This document shows, one piece after another, positions 20,240 to 32,300 of a DNA stretch of 64,000 nucleotides. Within the stretch, counting starts at the first letter, position 1. Every line of letters begins with the position of its first letter. The stretch is from Odiellus spinosus. Taxonomy: Eukaryota; Arthropoda; Arachnida; Opiliones; Phalangiidae. Both the position numbers and the translations under genes were made by a program. A model generated the notes under the pieces. That model had not been told where the DNA came from, made no database searches, and saw only the letters and a list, made by a program, of their open reading frames with translations. Location: the NCBI GenBank assembly GCA_963920705.1, contig OY987228.1:15483187-15547186 (forward strand). Reading direction: 5' to 3'.

Positions 20240-23047
20240 TTACAGTTTCAGAGCTTTTTGAATTATTTCTTCAGCCTTCTTTCTTTGACTTAGTTTGTTC
20301 ACTTTTCCTTGGAATCGTCCGTTTTTTCCATTGCCCTTTCCATCTAAAATATCACACACTCTGAAAACAATAATTTATAATTAAAATATAAAAGTGGGAA
20401 AAATTTGTAGCGTTTGTACTAACTCTGAACCTATCGCGCTAATTAATTCGGGTGGACCATTAAGAAGTAATTGTCCAGCTCCTTTAGGATCTCCAGCAGT
20501 CAAAAAGAATACTGTATCCTGTAATTATAAAGGGATTATATAACTATCAGATATCATTTAGTGGACCAAAATATAAACACAATTCAGGGCAAATAAAGAG
20601 TCCTTAAAAATATGAAATAGTAGATATTCACCTTATCATTAACTTCAGTAGCAAATAGTAATAAAAAATCCGCACCAACTTCTTGCCTGAGGAAAAAAAT
20701 TGGGAGGTGCAAATCTTGTGGCGAAATAACGTATTTTACTATTTTTATATGTTCAATACTTACTTGTGAAGCGAATAATATTTTGGTCTAGGATCTAGAC
20801 TTTTAAATAACTTTGCCTCTAAAAGAGCCAGTTCTTTTGACAAAACTGTGACTTTCTAAAACAAAAATCAAGTTTAAGTTAAAGGGAGAATGCAGCCCCA
20901 CAACAAATGTCTACCCATTACTGTATTTAGAAAAAAAAATAGGCTTAACAGCGATACAAAGTTTTCCTTAGCCCGGCTAACGAAACATTTTAGCACTTGC
21001 TTCTTATTATCAATAAGACAAACTTTCCATGAATCCTTGTTAAGCTTACTTTATGAGTAAGGTATAATATGTGTCGGAAGAGACTTTTTACCATCAAAGT
21101 CTTTCACCCCTTCTTACTCAATTATGATTATTTCATTGTTTGTTAAAAATAAAGAAAACTAAACTATACATATTTATTTTTTGTTTAGCTGCATTCCCCC
21201 TTCATAATAGTTTAGTGAACTTCTAAATTGAAAAAAATATATATATCCCCCATACCTTATTCGCTACTTTTAACTGTGACTGTATTTTTTCAATCATATC
21301 CACATGGTTTCGAGGGTTGCACCTTAAAAATAATTATAATAATTTATTACAATATCTTGCCATTAGTTAATTATTACTTTTATTTACTTTAGTAAAGAAG
21401 TCTCTTTCTGTTCTCGATCTAGACAGGTTCCTAAATATTTCAAAACTCGTCCACCAAAGACAAAATAGAGGTTTGTCTTGTCCCTTTTACCTTTCTCAGC
21501 GTACAATAACTTTACAGCCTGTGATGGGAGGGAATAAATTTGTCATGACGTTAATTATTTTACAACTTTAAACTGGAAGAAAGGATTTAATTTACTTGAA
21601 GTTGAGATAAACTCGAAACGTGAGTCCCGCAACACGTATTATTATCTATTCCATCAATTGTAACAACTCTAATTAATCCTTTCGCTTCTTCTGGAATTTC
21701 AATCCTGGTTATAACCTATTGACACAAATCGAAAAAATTAAAACCACTTTTGACATATAATCTAGCGCAACCATAAGAAAATATATTTCCCCATAAGTTA
21801 AACACGGAAAATTAAAAGAAAGCTTTATGGATTCCAAGAAAAGCTCACTTTTAGAATTTTATTAATGAAAAATTCAAAATGGTACATGATGTTAGAAACG
21901 GTTAGAAGTAGTTTAACTTTTAACGAATGTTTATAAAATATTATTACCTTCAACAATTCAGGATCATTTGGCTCGTAATAATTCACTTTTAAAGGGTTGC
22001 CATCTAGAATCCTGTCATTCAGGTAATTCTCTAATTTGTTTATTTCTTCTTCTTTCACGGATGGTGTATCGAGTTCTACAAAGCTGACTTCTTCCCCTAG
22101 ATTCCAAGATGTTGTTTTATATCCCAACAGTGTTTCGCATACCGCGGATAACAAGTGTTGACCTAAAATAATATCAATTGGAATGAGCAAGTTTTTTTTA
22201 AAGTGAGGCTGACACCATTTTTTCCAATGCCCAATAAATTTTTTCCCTACAAAATGTGACTATTAAAGGGACTATCTGCGTTTTTCAAATCCCCTTTAAA
22301 GTCGCCTTCTTTTCTAGCTTAGCAGACGACGTTGTACAAAACAAATTGTACAGTCAAAGCTAGGTTGCGTGCGTAAGGGAAGAGCATTTTAAAGGGGCAA
22401 GTTTCAGAGCAGATAGGGCCTTTAATGGATGAATAGTATTAGCTTATCTGAAATAAAAGAAAAAAAGCCATAATTATTACCAGAGTGTTGCTGCATATGA
22501 TCAAATCTCCTGGTCCAGTCCACTTCTAAGGTGACAGTTTCACCTTCGGTCAAAGGTTCACACAGAGTGTGTATAGTGGTGCCTTTCACTTTCTTAACAT
22601 CAATAATTTTATTTCCATTAATGATGCCAGAATCTGAGGGCTGAAAATTATCTATTTTATAACTGGCCATGCTAATCTTCATCATTCTTCAGAAGCAGAT
22701 GGAAACCAAAAGTTTCCATTCTCTTCTAATTACACTCACCTGACCCCCACCTTCCGGGAACAAAATAGTGTCTTCTAATACAACTTCATAGACTCCTTTA
22801 TCATTTTTAATCACAGATTTCACCGTAGTGGTAAACTAAATATAGTACAAATAAGGAATAAAATTATGACCAGTTAGTTTGTAATTTGGGACCCAATTAA
22901 GTTATCACGAAGATGATTGATGGCCCGGTTAGTCTGAAGAAAGTGAACTTAAGGAGGTAATGAAACAAATTACCAGGTTTAGGCATTGGTAACGTTGAAA
23001 AAGCTCACCTTTCTCTTATAGCTATCTTTTTGGCATTCAAGGATCAT
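20240..23047 (-). CDS. AARSD1: Alanyl-tRNA editing protein, AARSD1/AlaX type
   Basis: Eleven exons: 23047-23009, 22835-22740, 22640-22481, 22162-21948, 21715-21596, 21518-21388, 21322-21256, 20855-20764, 20686-20632, 20518-20424, 20360-20240. They sum to 1191 nt, 396 residues; the human protein is similar in length. It starts MILECQKDSY, followed by the LFPEGGGQPSDSG stretch typical of the family. The editing-site zinc ligands are visible as HMQQHSGQH (across exons 3 and 4) and CCGTHV (exon 5). The C-terminal part has the VGADFLLLFATE and GPPELI segments and ends KGRFQGK-like. Such proteins hydrolyse Ser-tRNA(Ala) in trans, backing up alanyl-tRNA synthetase proofreading in the cytosol. Introns carry MITEs (20879-21203, 22263-22425). 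Divergent from the chondroitin synthase gene, with about 0.87 kb between start codons. Confidence 0.94.
20879..21203. mobile_element. MITE family C copy in an AARSD1 intron
   Basis: Left end aaagggagaatgcagcccc, right end agctgcattcccccttc (inverted). About 325 bp, non-coding, in the intron between exons 7 and 8. Similar ends occur singly near 34880, 51650 and 56070 and as a pair at 61243-61463. Confidence 0.6.
22263..22425. mobile_element. MITE family A copy in an AARSD1 intron
   Basis: The best-preserved copy of the family: ttaaagggactatctgc ... gcagatagggcctttaa, 163 bp, in the intron between exons 3 and 4. It serves as the reference for the interrupted copy at 14826-17523. Confidence 0.8.
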
Positions 23048-23918
23048 TTTTATGAATTTATTCCAGGTTGCTAGCTTTGTTTACCTAATAGGAAGGTTTT
23101 GATCAGAATAAATAGCAGACGAAATTAGGTTGACGCTACAGTAGTTCAACTCCAACACGAGCGCCGTCGAAGACTCGAAGCGCGTACGGAAATAAACTAA
23201 GAACATCGAACAATGTTCGAATAACAATAAAATATAGGAGGCGTTGCTAATAAATTTGGAAACTTTAATGTGATGGAAAAGTGTCCAGTCTATAATCAAG
23301 GAGGATCAGAGAAGGAGAGGAAATGTGGGGACGGCGCGGTTCCTACTGCGTCGGCCTAAACTCCCACTCTGGGAGAACGGGGGTAGAGACGTTTCGTGGT
23401 AAAATGTTGTCGCGTGGGTAAAACGAATCCTTTATGAGACGCGCTAGCTAGCGACCACGTGACAACAGTTTACCTCGAGAATTTCCTATCCCCCTTTCCA
23501 CCCGAGTGGGAGGTTGGCTCTTCTCTCTCTAACTCAACGCAGCCCCACATTTCCTCTCCTTCTCTGATCCTCCTTGCTATAATGTATTAGTTACATCTAG
23601 AAGTCCTTGATGACTGATGTCAATCTGGTTCTTAAAGAATCATGATGCTGAAAATGGAATTATGCTGAAGTGTTCAGACTTTTAATGGCTGAAAATTTAA
23701 CATATTTTTGGCCCAACTGCTAGATCATGGGCAAGAGGTAAGTTGAACAGGTCTGAAGGTTTTTTACTGTCCAAAAACTCATTTGGGTAAACTCTTGTCA
23801 CAAGGTTAAATCTGTCATGGCTTTTGTTTTTTTAGGTGCCAAATGAAGAAGCTGTACTATATTGGTCACTCGTAAACGTATTAGTTGTCAAATTTTAGTC
23901 TAAAGTTCCGAGACAACC
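23048..23918. promoter_or_regulatory. Shared upstream region of AARSD1 (-) and chondroitin synthase (+)
   Basis: 871 bp between divergent start codons, so both promoters must lie here unless 5' UTR introns extend further. It contains foldback copy 2 (23297-23576). A tttttttaggtgccaaatg stretch near 23830 resembles a splice acceptor upstream of the synthase ATG, so a 5' UTR intron is possible. No clear TATA box seen. Confidence 0.5.
23297..23576. mobile_element. Foldback transposon family B, copy 2
   Basis: 280 bp. Ends CAAGGAGGATCAGAGAAGG and ccttctctgatcctccttg; target duplication CTATAAT at 23290-23296 and 23577-23583. The interior is almost identical to copy 1 (18014-18294) in the same orientation. 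Confidence 0.9.
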
Positions 23919-26900
23919 ATGTTACCTGTTAGAAGAGTTCAACAAGTGACATCTTGGGTCAGAGTCATTTTGGGATTCTTTATTGGCGTGATTTTGGCTT
24001 CATATTTGAAGAGCATCTATTTACGCGGTGGAGACCCATTATGTTCTCTTAAAGAGAGCATGGAAAAAAAGATCACAATTACTAAAACCACAGCTTTACC
24101 AACTAGGAGTCCTACAACATTGAGATCTAATGAAACACCCTTAAAATTGCTTTTCGTGGGTGTGATGACTGCCCAAAAATACCTGGATACGAGAGCTTTA
24201 GCCATTCACGAAACGTGGGGGCCTACAGTGCCGGGAAAATTAGTATTTTTCTCAAGCGAGTCTTCTCAAACTGAACATAATCTACCCTTGGTGACACTAA
24301 AGGGGGTTGATGATTCTTACCCCCCTCAGAAGAAATCGTTTCTCATGCTTAAATACATTCATGATAATTTTATTAATGACTACGAATGGTTTATGAGAGC
24401 CGATGATGATGTCTATATCAGAACTGATAAACTAGAACCATTCCTACGCTCTATCAACAGTAGTAAACCTCAATTTATCGGTCAAGCTGGAGTTGGAAAT
24501 AAGGAAGAATTTGGACAATTGAGCTTAGAACCTGGGGAAAATTTCTGTATGGGAGGTCCTGGAATCATCTTCAGCCGACAAACTTTAAAATTGATGGTAC
24601 CTCACGTTAGGTATTGTTTAAAACATCTCTATACTACTCACGAAGATGTTGAAGTTGGGAGGTGTGTTAGAAAATTTGCTTCAACATCGTGCACATGGTC
24701 TTACGAGGTAAATATCTCTTAGTAACATGTCACCTGTTGATTTCTCAAACTAAATTCTGAACTCTAGACCCACGAGGTTCAAAGAGAATAGAACATACAA
24801 GACTTTTTACTGAAGAACCCCATAATTTTAGGGATTGTCCCATGACAAACCACCAACCATATAACCTTCAGTAATAAAACTGAAGGCTTCTATTCCCTTT
24901 AAAGGGACTATCTCCAATTTAAAGAGACCCTTTAAAGTCGCCTTCTTTTCTTGCTTACCAGACAATGTTTACCATAACAAACTACAGTCAAAGCTAGTGT
25001 ATGTGAGAAAGGGATGATTTTAAAGGGTCAAATTGTAGAGTAGATAGGGCCATAGTAGACACGCAACCTGACTTAATTATAATTTGTGGGAATACGCAAG
25101 GCTGTTTTTACATACGCCATACGCGTGATGCCAGTTTTTTCTTTTCATTACAATGTGCTCCCATAGAATAATAAAAGAAATCAGCTTCCCAAATGACGAA
25201 AAATCTTCTATTTAGGTCAAATATGATCCTTTGGAAAATGCTAACAGAATTCGAAATAACCTAAATTTTTGTTGAATTAGGAAACTTATTTCATTTCGTC
25301 AAATTCTGTTAGAATTTTGTACCATTTTTCACCAAAATAGATTTTTCTCTCCTCATTGGGAAAGCCAATTTCTTTTGTTATTCTATAGGCTCATATTGAA
25401 ATGAAAGGCAGTAAAACCAACATCATGCGTATGTGAAAACAGCCTCAGGAATTTTTTAAATTTCTGAAGATGAAATTCGCATGCTTGACACCAGATTAAT
25501 TTGACAAGGTCAGAATCGAGTCAGGTTGCGTGTCTACAATGGAGTTGAAATCTATTTACGATATATCAACATCTTCAACTCAATTTAAGTCCAATCTCTT
25601 GATAACTGTCATTTAAATTATGCAGATGCAAACAATTTTCTATCACAACTTCACTGGCGAAGTTGCTACATCCCCAAACTTGAGAACTAAAGAGATTCAT
25701 CGAGCAATAACCTTGCATCCGGTAAAGCAACCGGTGAATATGCATCGGTTAGATGTGTATTTTCAAGGAGTCAAATCTCAAGAGCTTAGATACAAGGCCT
25801 TACAATTGCATCGAGAACTTCTTCAAGCCTCCAATTACTTGAAAGAAGACCCCGATGATTGGTTACGTTCCTATAAAGAATTGGCAGACACCACAAAATT
25901 AGGATTAAAACCGGATTTAAACAATTTTCGACCCAATTCTTCGAAACAACACGATTTGGTGCCTTGGGATTTTTTCACAAAAAGTCTTTATTCGTATAAA
26001 ATGCGAAATCCAAAGCTAAGATTACAAAGTTCATTTAAAATGGGCTTGGAAGATGTAATTATGGACGTAATGGATAGCATAAACAAGTTTAGCAAGCAAC
26101 GTGGTCGCATAATTGAATTCAAAGATATATATTACGGATATTATCGCGTTAACTCGTTATCTTTTGACATGATATTAGACATGCTTCTCACGTACAAAAA
26201 ATTTAGAGGAAAAAAGATGACAGTTCCTGTTAGAAGACACTGTTATTTGAGAAGACCTTTTAGCTCACTAGAAATACGTTCCTTATCATACAATTATACC
26301 GTAGCCACGGGAGTGGGTAAAAGCGTAGGTTCCCAGTCTCGGGTGATTAGTCAGAAAGAAATACATTTTATAGTTCCTTTATACGGAAGAATGGAAACCT
26401 TTAAAAGATTCATGAACAATTTTGAAAACGTATGTCTAACGAGACAAGAGTCTGTAAAACTAGCGGTTGTCCTCTTCCTCGATACTGATCAAAATCAAGA
26501 GTCTGCCAAGCAGGCGAAGGATCTCATAGATTCTTTAAGAATCCGGTACGTAGGGTACGATTTGAAGCTTATCGAGGCTAGTGGTACTTTTTCGAGAGCT
26601 TTAGCCTTAGAAATAGGAGCCAAACTATTTCCAGCCGACGCTTTGTTATTTTTTATCGACGTTGATATGGCTTTTGATGCTAGCGTATTAAGTCGAGTAA
26701 GAAAAAATACTATAAAGGGAAAACGAAGCTACTTTCCTATTGTATTTAGTCAATATGACCCAGTTTTTCGATCGAATACTCCTTCGGATCCATTTGATAT
26801 TGATGAAAATATCGGTTATTGGAGGCAATTTGGGTTTGGAATTGCTAGTTTGTACAATAATGACTTTCAAGCTGTTGGGGGAATGGACACCACGATTCAG

Positions 26901-27128
26901 GGTTGGGGTAAAGAGGATGTAGATTTATTTTCTAAGCTAATCACCAGTGAAATCGAAGTTTTTCGCGCCCCAGATCCCGGTTTAATTCACGTGTTTCACC
27001 CTATAACGTGCGATCCAAAACTCAACCCTTCTCAGTACGAAATGTGTTTAGGTAGCAAAGCTTCCAGCATGGGCACTGTAGAGCTTCTAGCCGAGCAGCT
27101 TTTAAAGCGGTACAAAGACTACTTTTAG
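23919..27128 (+). CDS. Chondroitin sulfate synthase (CHSY family)
   Basis: Two exons, 23919-24707 and 25626-27128, give 763 residues; the donor (TACGAG|gtaaat) and acceptor (atgcag|ATGCAA) are in phase 0. The N-terminus is a type II Golgi signal anchor (WVRVILGFFIGVILASYL, about 13-30). First glycosyltransferase domain (GT31-like): LLFVGVMTAQKYLDTRA, then ADDDVYIR with the acidic triad at about 162-164, and EDVEVGRCVRKF. The TWSYE/MQ junction matches CHSY proteins across the intron. Second domain (CHGN, GT7-like): MTVPVRRHCYL, FIDVDMAFD with DVD at about 608-610, IQGWGKEDVDLF, HVFHPITCDP and the LGSKASS tail. The enzyme alternates GlcUA and GalNAc transfer to build chondroitin chains. Both metal-binding motifs are present, which favours an active synthase over the CHPF cofactor. 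The intron holds two transposon remnants. Confidence 0.94.
24899..25052. mobile_element. MITE family A copy in the chondroitin synthase intron
   Basis: Begins tttaaagggactatctcc and ends tagatagggcc. Its last bases (ttta) are replaced at the junction with the element that starts at 25055. Confidence 0.65.
25055..25537. mobile_element. Foldback element in the chondroitin synthase intron
   Basis: Perfect 19-bp terminal inverted repeat: gtagacacgcaacctgact at 25055-25073 and its complement at 25519-25537. Nested pairs continue inward (ggctgtttttacatacgc / gcgtatgtgaaaacagcc; aacagaattcgaaat / atttcgtcaaattctgtt). 483 bp and non-coding. No clear target duplication. Confidence 0.7.
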
Positions 27129-28195
27129 TCCAATTATAATTTTTTAAATTTGGTAGAGAATACCAAAAATATATATTTGATAAAGTTTACAATTTTATAA
27201 TGGAAAACTTAATAAGTATATTATTTAAAAGAATGAGATTTAAATTTAAACACACAAAGTATCGAATTATTTTATGTAGCAGCTTCAATCTTTCATCAGG
27301 GTTCACACGTAACCTGGAAAAATCATGGAATTTCGAAATGAGCCCAAAAGTCAGGGAAATAATAATTGCTAAATCCAAAAAAAAACGTGATTTTAATTTA
27401 AAATAAATAATTTCATTTTAAATAATACACTTATTATTCAAATAATGTTAAGATGCATTTAGATAAGACATTTTTCTTCCTATTTTATCATTAAACTGTC
27501 TCCAATTTTTTTTTTTAGTTCTTGGTAAAACCACAAGTGAAAGAATAGTTTAAAGCTAAACTGGAAGATGTTGATTGCATGAAAAATTCACAAAGGATAG
27601 ATTGTTATTAATTTTTCAAATGCGCAGTAGTATTTTCAGGGAGAGATTTAATTTGCTTCGAAAATGTAAATGCATCAGATTACTTTCAGGTCAAATTTAA
27701 CCTTTAATTTCTTTAGCCCTGTTAACATGACTTAAATTTAAGTATATTTGTAATACTGAGGCTACAATATAATTTAGTGGCCTTGAAGAACTTTAATAAA
27801 TCTTCCTGTACTTCTATCTCAAGGTATTGGCTAACCTAGCTAAACCTAGAGGAGTTGGATTGATGCAATGTTAAACCACGTAGAAAAGGAAGTAGTCTGT
27901 GCCAAACCCCTTAAACAGAGTATAGTTTTTCACAATTTGATAATACTGAAGTGGACACTCCTAAAATTGTTGCTGTGTAGAAATAATTGAAAACCATTTG
28001 AATCAAATTTATAAAATTTAAATTATTATTAAATATTAAAATATGTTAAAAATATTTTACACATTTCTTTAAATATCAAAAAAGCTACTTAAAAATGTTT
28101 AGTTTTAAACCACTCGTCACAAATTACTAAGATTATTTTACTATGTACAAAAGTTCCTGTAGCTGCGTTTGGCGTACAATCAAATTAAAGCTTTT
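27129..28195. other. Intergenic, no gene seen
   Basis: AT-rich. 27297-27375 (aacctggaaaaatcatgg ... gtcagggaaat) resembles 39113-39180 (aacctggaaaagtcaggg ... gtcagggaaac), so it is a short dispersed repeat. The 68-codon frame at 27200-27406 runs through that repeat and is not a gene. Confidence 0.6.
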
Positions 28196-28738
28196 TTACT
28201 TGTTCATTTTATCTCTTAAAAATTGCATCACCTCTGGAGAGTGCAGGAGAGCCTACAAAGAAAGGTTTACATGTCTACGTTAATCAACTTAGGCACGGTT
28301 GTACTTGTTCTTGATGCTATATGAAGGACTGATTGCCACTTTAAACTTGAGATGGATGACAATTGTTTTGTACAGAGAATGAATTAAAAACTACCCTTAT
28401 GGTCATTATGGTGCAAAAGAGACCAAGAGGTTAGATGTCAAAATAATTATTCTGTTAGCTATTACCTTTTTCTTTTCACTCAGAACTTCATCAAGGATTG
28501 TGTTTTTTAGACAGTGGCTTCCAAAGGCGGACCGAGCAGCCTGATCTATCTTATGGTCTTTAGGCGCTTGTGCAGTTTGTGCGTCATTGCCTTCACTGTG
28601 ACTCGTTTCATCTTGATCTCCAATTCTTTCATTTTTCGAAGTTTGGTTTCCTGAAGCCCGTCTCGAGGTTTTCTTTTCAGTAGTTTCATTTGAACTACTC
28701 GTATCAGAATTGTCCATATCCCTAATTGATGAAACCAT
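28196..28738 (-). CDS. Unrecognised small acidic/polar protein, 109 aa, two exons
   Basis: Exons 28738-28466 and 28252-28196 join in phase 0 (donor AAAAAG|gtaata, acceptor ctttgtag). The predicted protein begins MVSSIRDMDNSD; an in-frame second ATG (28717) could be the start instead. The first 60 residues are Ser/Thr/Asn/Asp/Glu-rich and look disordered. The last 45 look like a helical, conserved-type segment: KIDQAARSAFGSHCLKNTIL, EVLSEKKK, then ALLHSPEVMQFLRDKMNK. No membrane segment or signal peptide. I do not recognise the family. Support comes from the matching splice phase, the change from disordered to ordered composition and the divergent spacing to Rpn2 (about 650 bp between starts). 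Confidence 0.6.
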
Positions 28739-28779
28739 AAGCCTATTAATTGTTCCAATTGGAACAATTAATAGGTTTA
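28738..28779. repeat. 42-bp near-perfect palindrome at the start of the 109-aa gene
   Basis: 28742-28775 (cctattaattgttccaattg...) is an exact 34-bp palindrome. It extends to about 28738-28779 with one G-T pair. It abuts the predicted start codon on the minus strand, so the mRNA leader could form a 17-21-bp hairpin with no loop bases beyond the turn. Confidence 0.85.
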
Positions 28780-29391
28780 TGATGAAACAGAAGCTTTGAA
28801 AAACAATGTAAGAATCTGAAATAGTGCTTAAAAAGGCCTGTAATTTGAATTTAAGTTGGAGACACTTCGATAATGAATTTACGAACCAGAAGTCGAAACG
28901 CAGCTGTCACTTTTAAGAGCAGAAAACTAAGCAGACATCAAAATAGTTCAAATATGAGAGCTGTAAATAAACACTTCGTAAACGATTTTATTTGATAGTG
29001 GACACTTTCTGTTATAATTTTTTAGCCGTCTTTAATCCGAGAAATATTATCAGATAAAATTTATCGAAAGTATTTTCCTGTGTAAAAATAAAAATGAGAA
29101 GGTTTTAAAGTTTGTAAATAACACAATAATCCTCATTATTTTATTTATTTCTGCATGGTCTCAGCGACAAAAAGTATTAAAAAGAACAAAAAAAAAAAAA
29201 AGAATCAACGAATCTTTGAAAACCGCCTTGTCATTTTGTAGAGCCGAGAAATTCGTCTGCACAATCCGTATCATAGAACTTAACAAAGGTTTTTGGGAAA
29301 AGTCTTGTCATTCAGCACGTAAGTTTTATATATAAACTTAAATTGTTTTCATAAATATTTTAATTAATAATCATCCACAGTTAAAATAGAA
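28780..29391. promoter_or_regulatory. Divergent promoter region, 109-aa gene (-) and Rpn2 (+)
   Basis: A donor-like ttcagcacgtaagttt at about 29310-29325 and an acceptor-like atcatccacag at about 29370-29380 imply a short intron in the Rpn2 5' UTR. No TATA box is evident, as expected for a housekeeping pair. Confidence 0.45.
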
Positions 29392-32300
29392 ATGAATATC
29401 ACATCAGCCGCGGGCATCATCTCCTTCCTGGAGGAAGACCAGTCGGAGCTTAGGATTTTTGCTCTTAACAAGCTAAATATCATCGTTGATGAATTTTGGG
29501 CAGAAATATCCGAAGCGATTGGAAAAATTGAGGTTTTATACGAAGATGAAGATTTTTCGCAACGTAAAATGGCAGCGCTGGTAGCTTCTAAAGTATACTA
29601 CCACCTGGGATCTTACGATGATGCTTTAACCTACGCTCTCGGAGCTGGAGAACTCTTCGACGTTAATCATTCATCAGAGTACGTTGAAACGATAATTTCT
29701 AAATGTATCGATCATTACACCAAACTTAGATTGGCGAATGCGGAGCTTAAGGAAGAGGATGAATTCATCCCAATTGATCCAAGGCTGGAAGCTATTGTAA
29801 ATCGTATGTTTCAAAGATGTTTCGATGATGGGCAGTTTAAACAGGCTGTGGGAATCGCTTTGGAAACACGAAGGATGGACGTGTTTCAAAATTCAATTTT
29901 AAGTTCCGACGACGTCAATGGAATGTTATCTTACAGCTTCAAAGTAACCATGTCTCTTATCCAAAACCGCAACTTTCGAAACAACGTTCTGCGAACCCTG
30001 GTCAATCTTTATAAAAATTTGGAAGTTCCTGATTACGTCAATATGTGCCAGTGTCTCATATTTTTGGACGACGCCCAGTCGGTCGCTGAAGTTCTGGAAA
30101 AACTGTCTAGAGTATCACGAGAGAGTGCCTTAATGGCCTATCAGATTGGTTTTGATCTCTACGAAAGCGCGACTCAACAATTCCTTTCAAGGGTACTCAA
30201 AGCTTTGAGAGCTTCGGCTCCATTTCCTGAAACTGTAGTCTCTCCGCTTTTATCAACACCTACTGCGGATCCTGAAGCGAGTTCGTCCGGTGTAACTAAA
30301 AAGGAAGGCGAAGACAAAGAAGAAGAAATGGATGTGGATAACAAAGCGACTGAAGAAGCTGAAAAATCATCAATTGCCTCTGCCAATGATGTTTCACCAA
30401 AGAGAGTAATCTTAAACGAAAGGGATAAACAGCTACAGGAGAGAATAGAAAATCTAGCCACCATATTAGGAGGGGAAACTACAATTGATTTACACCTTCA
30501 ATTCTTAATCCGAAATAATCACACGGATATGCTAATTTTAAAACAAACCAAGGAAGCCACTAGAAATAGTATTTGTCACACCGCTACAGTTATTGCGAAT
30601 TCTTATATGCATAGTGGAACTACCTCTGATCAGTTTCTTAGAGATAACTTGGACTGGTTGGCTCGAGCTACTAATTGGGCGAAATTCTCCGCTACAGCTA
30701 GCCTGGGTGTAATTCACAAAGGTCACGAGAAGGAGGCTTTAAATATCATGTCATCCTACCTCCCCAAGGATTCTGGACCAGGAAGCGGTTACACCGAAGG
30801 AGGTGGACTTTACGCTCTTGGTCTTATTCACGCAAACCATGGAGCTGCCATTACGGAATACCTTCTCACTCAGCTTAAAGAAGCTTCGAACGAAGTTGTA
30901 CGTCACGGAGGCTGTCTCGGTCTCGGTCTAGCTTCAATGGGAACTCATAGGCAAGATGTTTATGACCAACTGAAACACATTCTTTATCAAGATGACGCCG
31001 TAACTGGGGAAGCGGCCGGTATAGCCATGGGCCTAGTAATGCTGGGATCAAAATCTATTGGGGCTATCGAAGAGATGGTTGCCTATGCGCGAGACACCCA
31101 ACACGAAAAAATTTTAAGAGGCTTAGCTATTGGAATTGCATTAACAATGTACGGCCGACTCGAAGAAGCGGACACTTTAATTAACTCTCTTTGCATGGAT
31201 AAAGACCCCCTGTTGAGGAGATCTGGAATGCACACCATTGCTATGGCTTACTGCGGCACTGGCAACAACAAAGCTGTAAGAAAACTTCTACATTTTGCTG
31301 TCAGCGATGTAAATGATGATGTCCGTCGGTCAGCGGTGGAATCCCTCGGATTTCTTCTATTCAGGACCCCAGAACAATGCCCCAGCGTAGTATCTTTACT
31401 CTCTGAATCCTACAATCCTCATGTACGGTGCGGAGCTGCTACAGCTCTGGGCATTTCGTGCGCTGGAACTGGAAACAAAGAAGCTTTAGCTCTGCTAGAA
31501 CCAATGGTAAAAGATCCAGTAAACTTTGTCCGTCAGGGGGCCTTGGTAGCTTCTGCCCTAATCCTCGTTCAACAAACCGAATCCACTTGCGGAGCGAAAG
31601 TCAAGGAATTTCGACAACTCTATTCCAAGGTTATAACTGACAAGCACGAAGATGTTATGGCCAAGTTCGGAGCTATTTTGGCTCAAGGAATTGTCGACGC
31701 TGGTGGTCGTAATGTAACTGTTGGCCTCCAATCACGTACTGGGCACACAGACATGGAAGCCGTTGTTGGAATGCTGGTAGCTTCCCAGTTTTGGTACTGG
31801 TATCCGCTCTCGCATTTCATGTGCTTGGCATTCAAACCGACCTGTTTGGTTGGTTTGAACCACGAATTGAAGATGCCCAAGATGGAGTTTCGGTCCAACG
31901 CTCGACCTTCTTTATACGCGTACCCACCAGCCCTAGAAGAGAAAAAGGAACCCGAAAGGGAAAAGGTAACCACTGCCGTACTGTCCATTACGGCTCGCGC
32001 CACCAAAAAGAAGGAAACTGAGAAGAAAGAAAAGCAAAATGCTGAAGAGAAGATGGAAGTTGATGAAGAGAAGAAAGATGAGATTAAACCAAAAGCTTCA
32101 GGATCGTCTAAAAAGGAGACTGAAGCCAAAATGGACAGCAGTAAACCTTCCACCTCCTCGGGTGAAACTAGTAAAGACTCTAAGGACTCAAAAGAATCGG
32201 AGCCAGCCAAGAAAGATGCTGAACCAGCCAAAAAAGATGCTGAACCAGCCAAAAAAGATGCTGAACCAGCCAAGAAAGATGCTGAACCAGCCAAGAAAGA

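Noticed and set aside
27200..27406. 68-codon frame after chondroitin synthase
   Set aside because: Runs through a dispersed repeat also found at 39113-39180.
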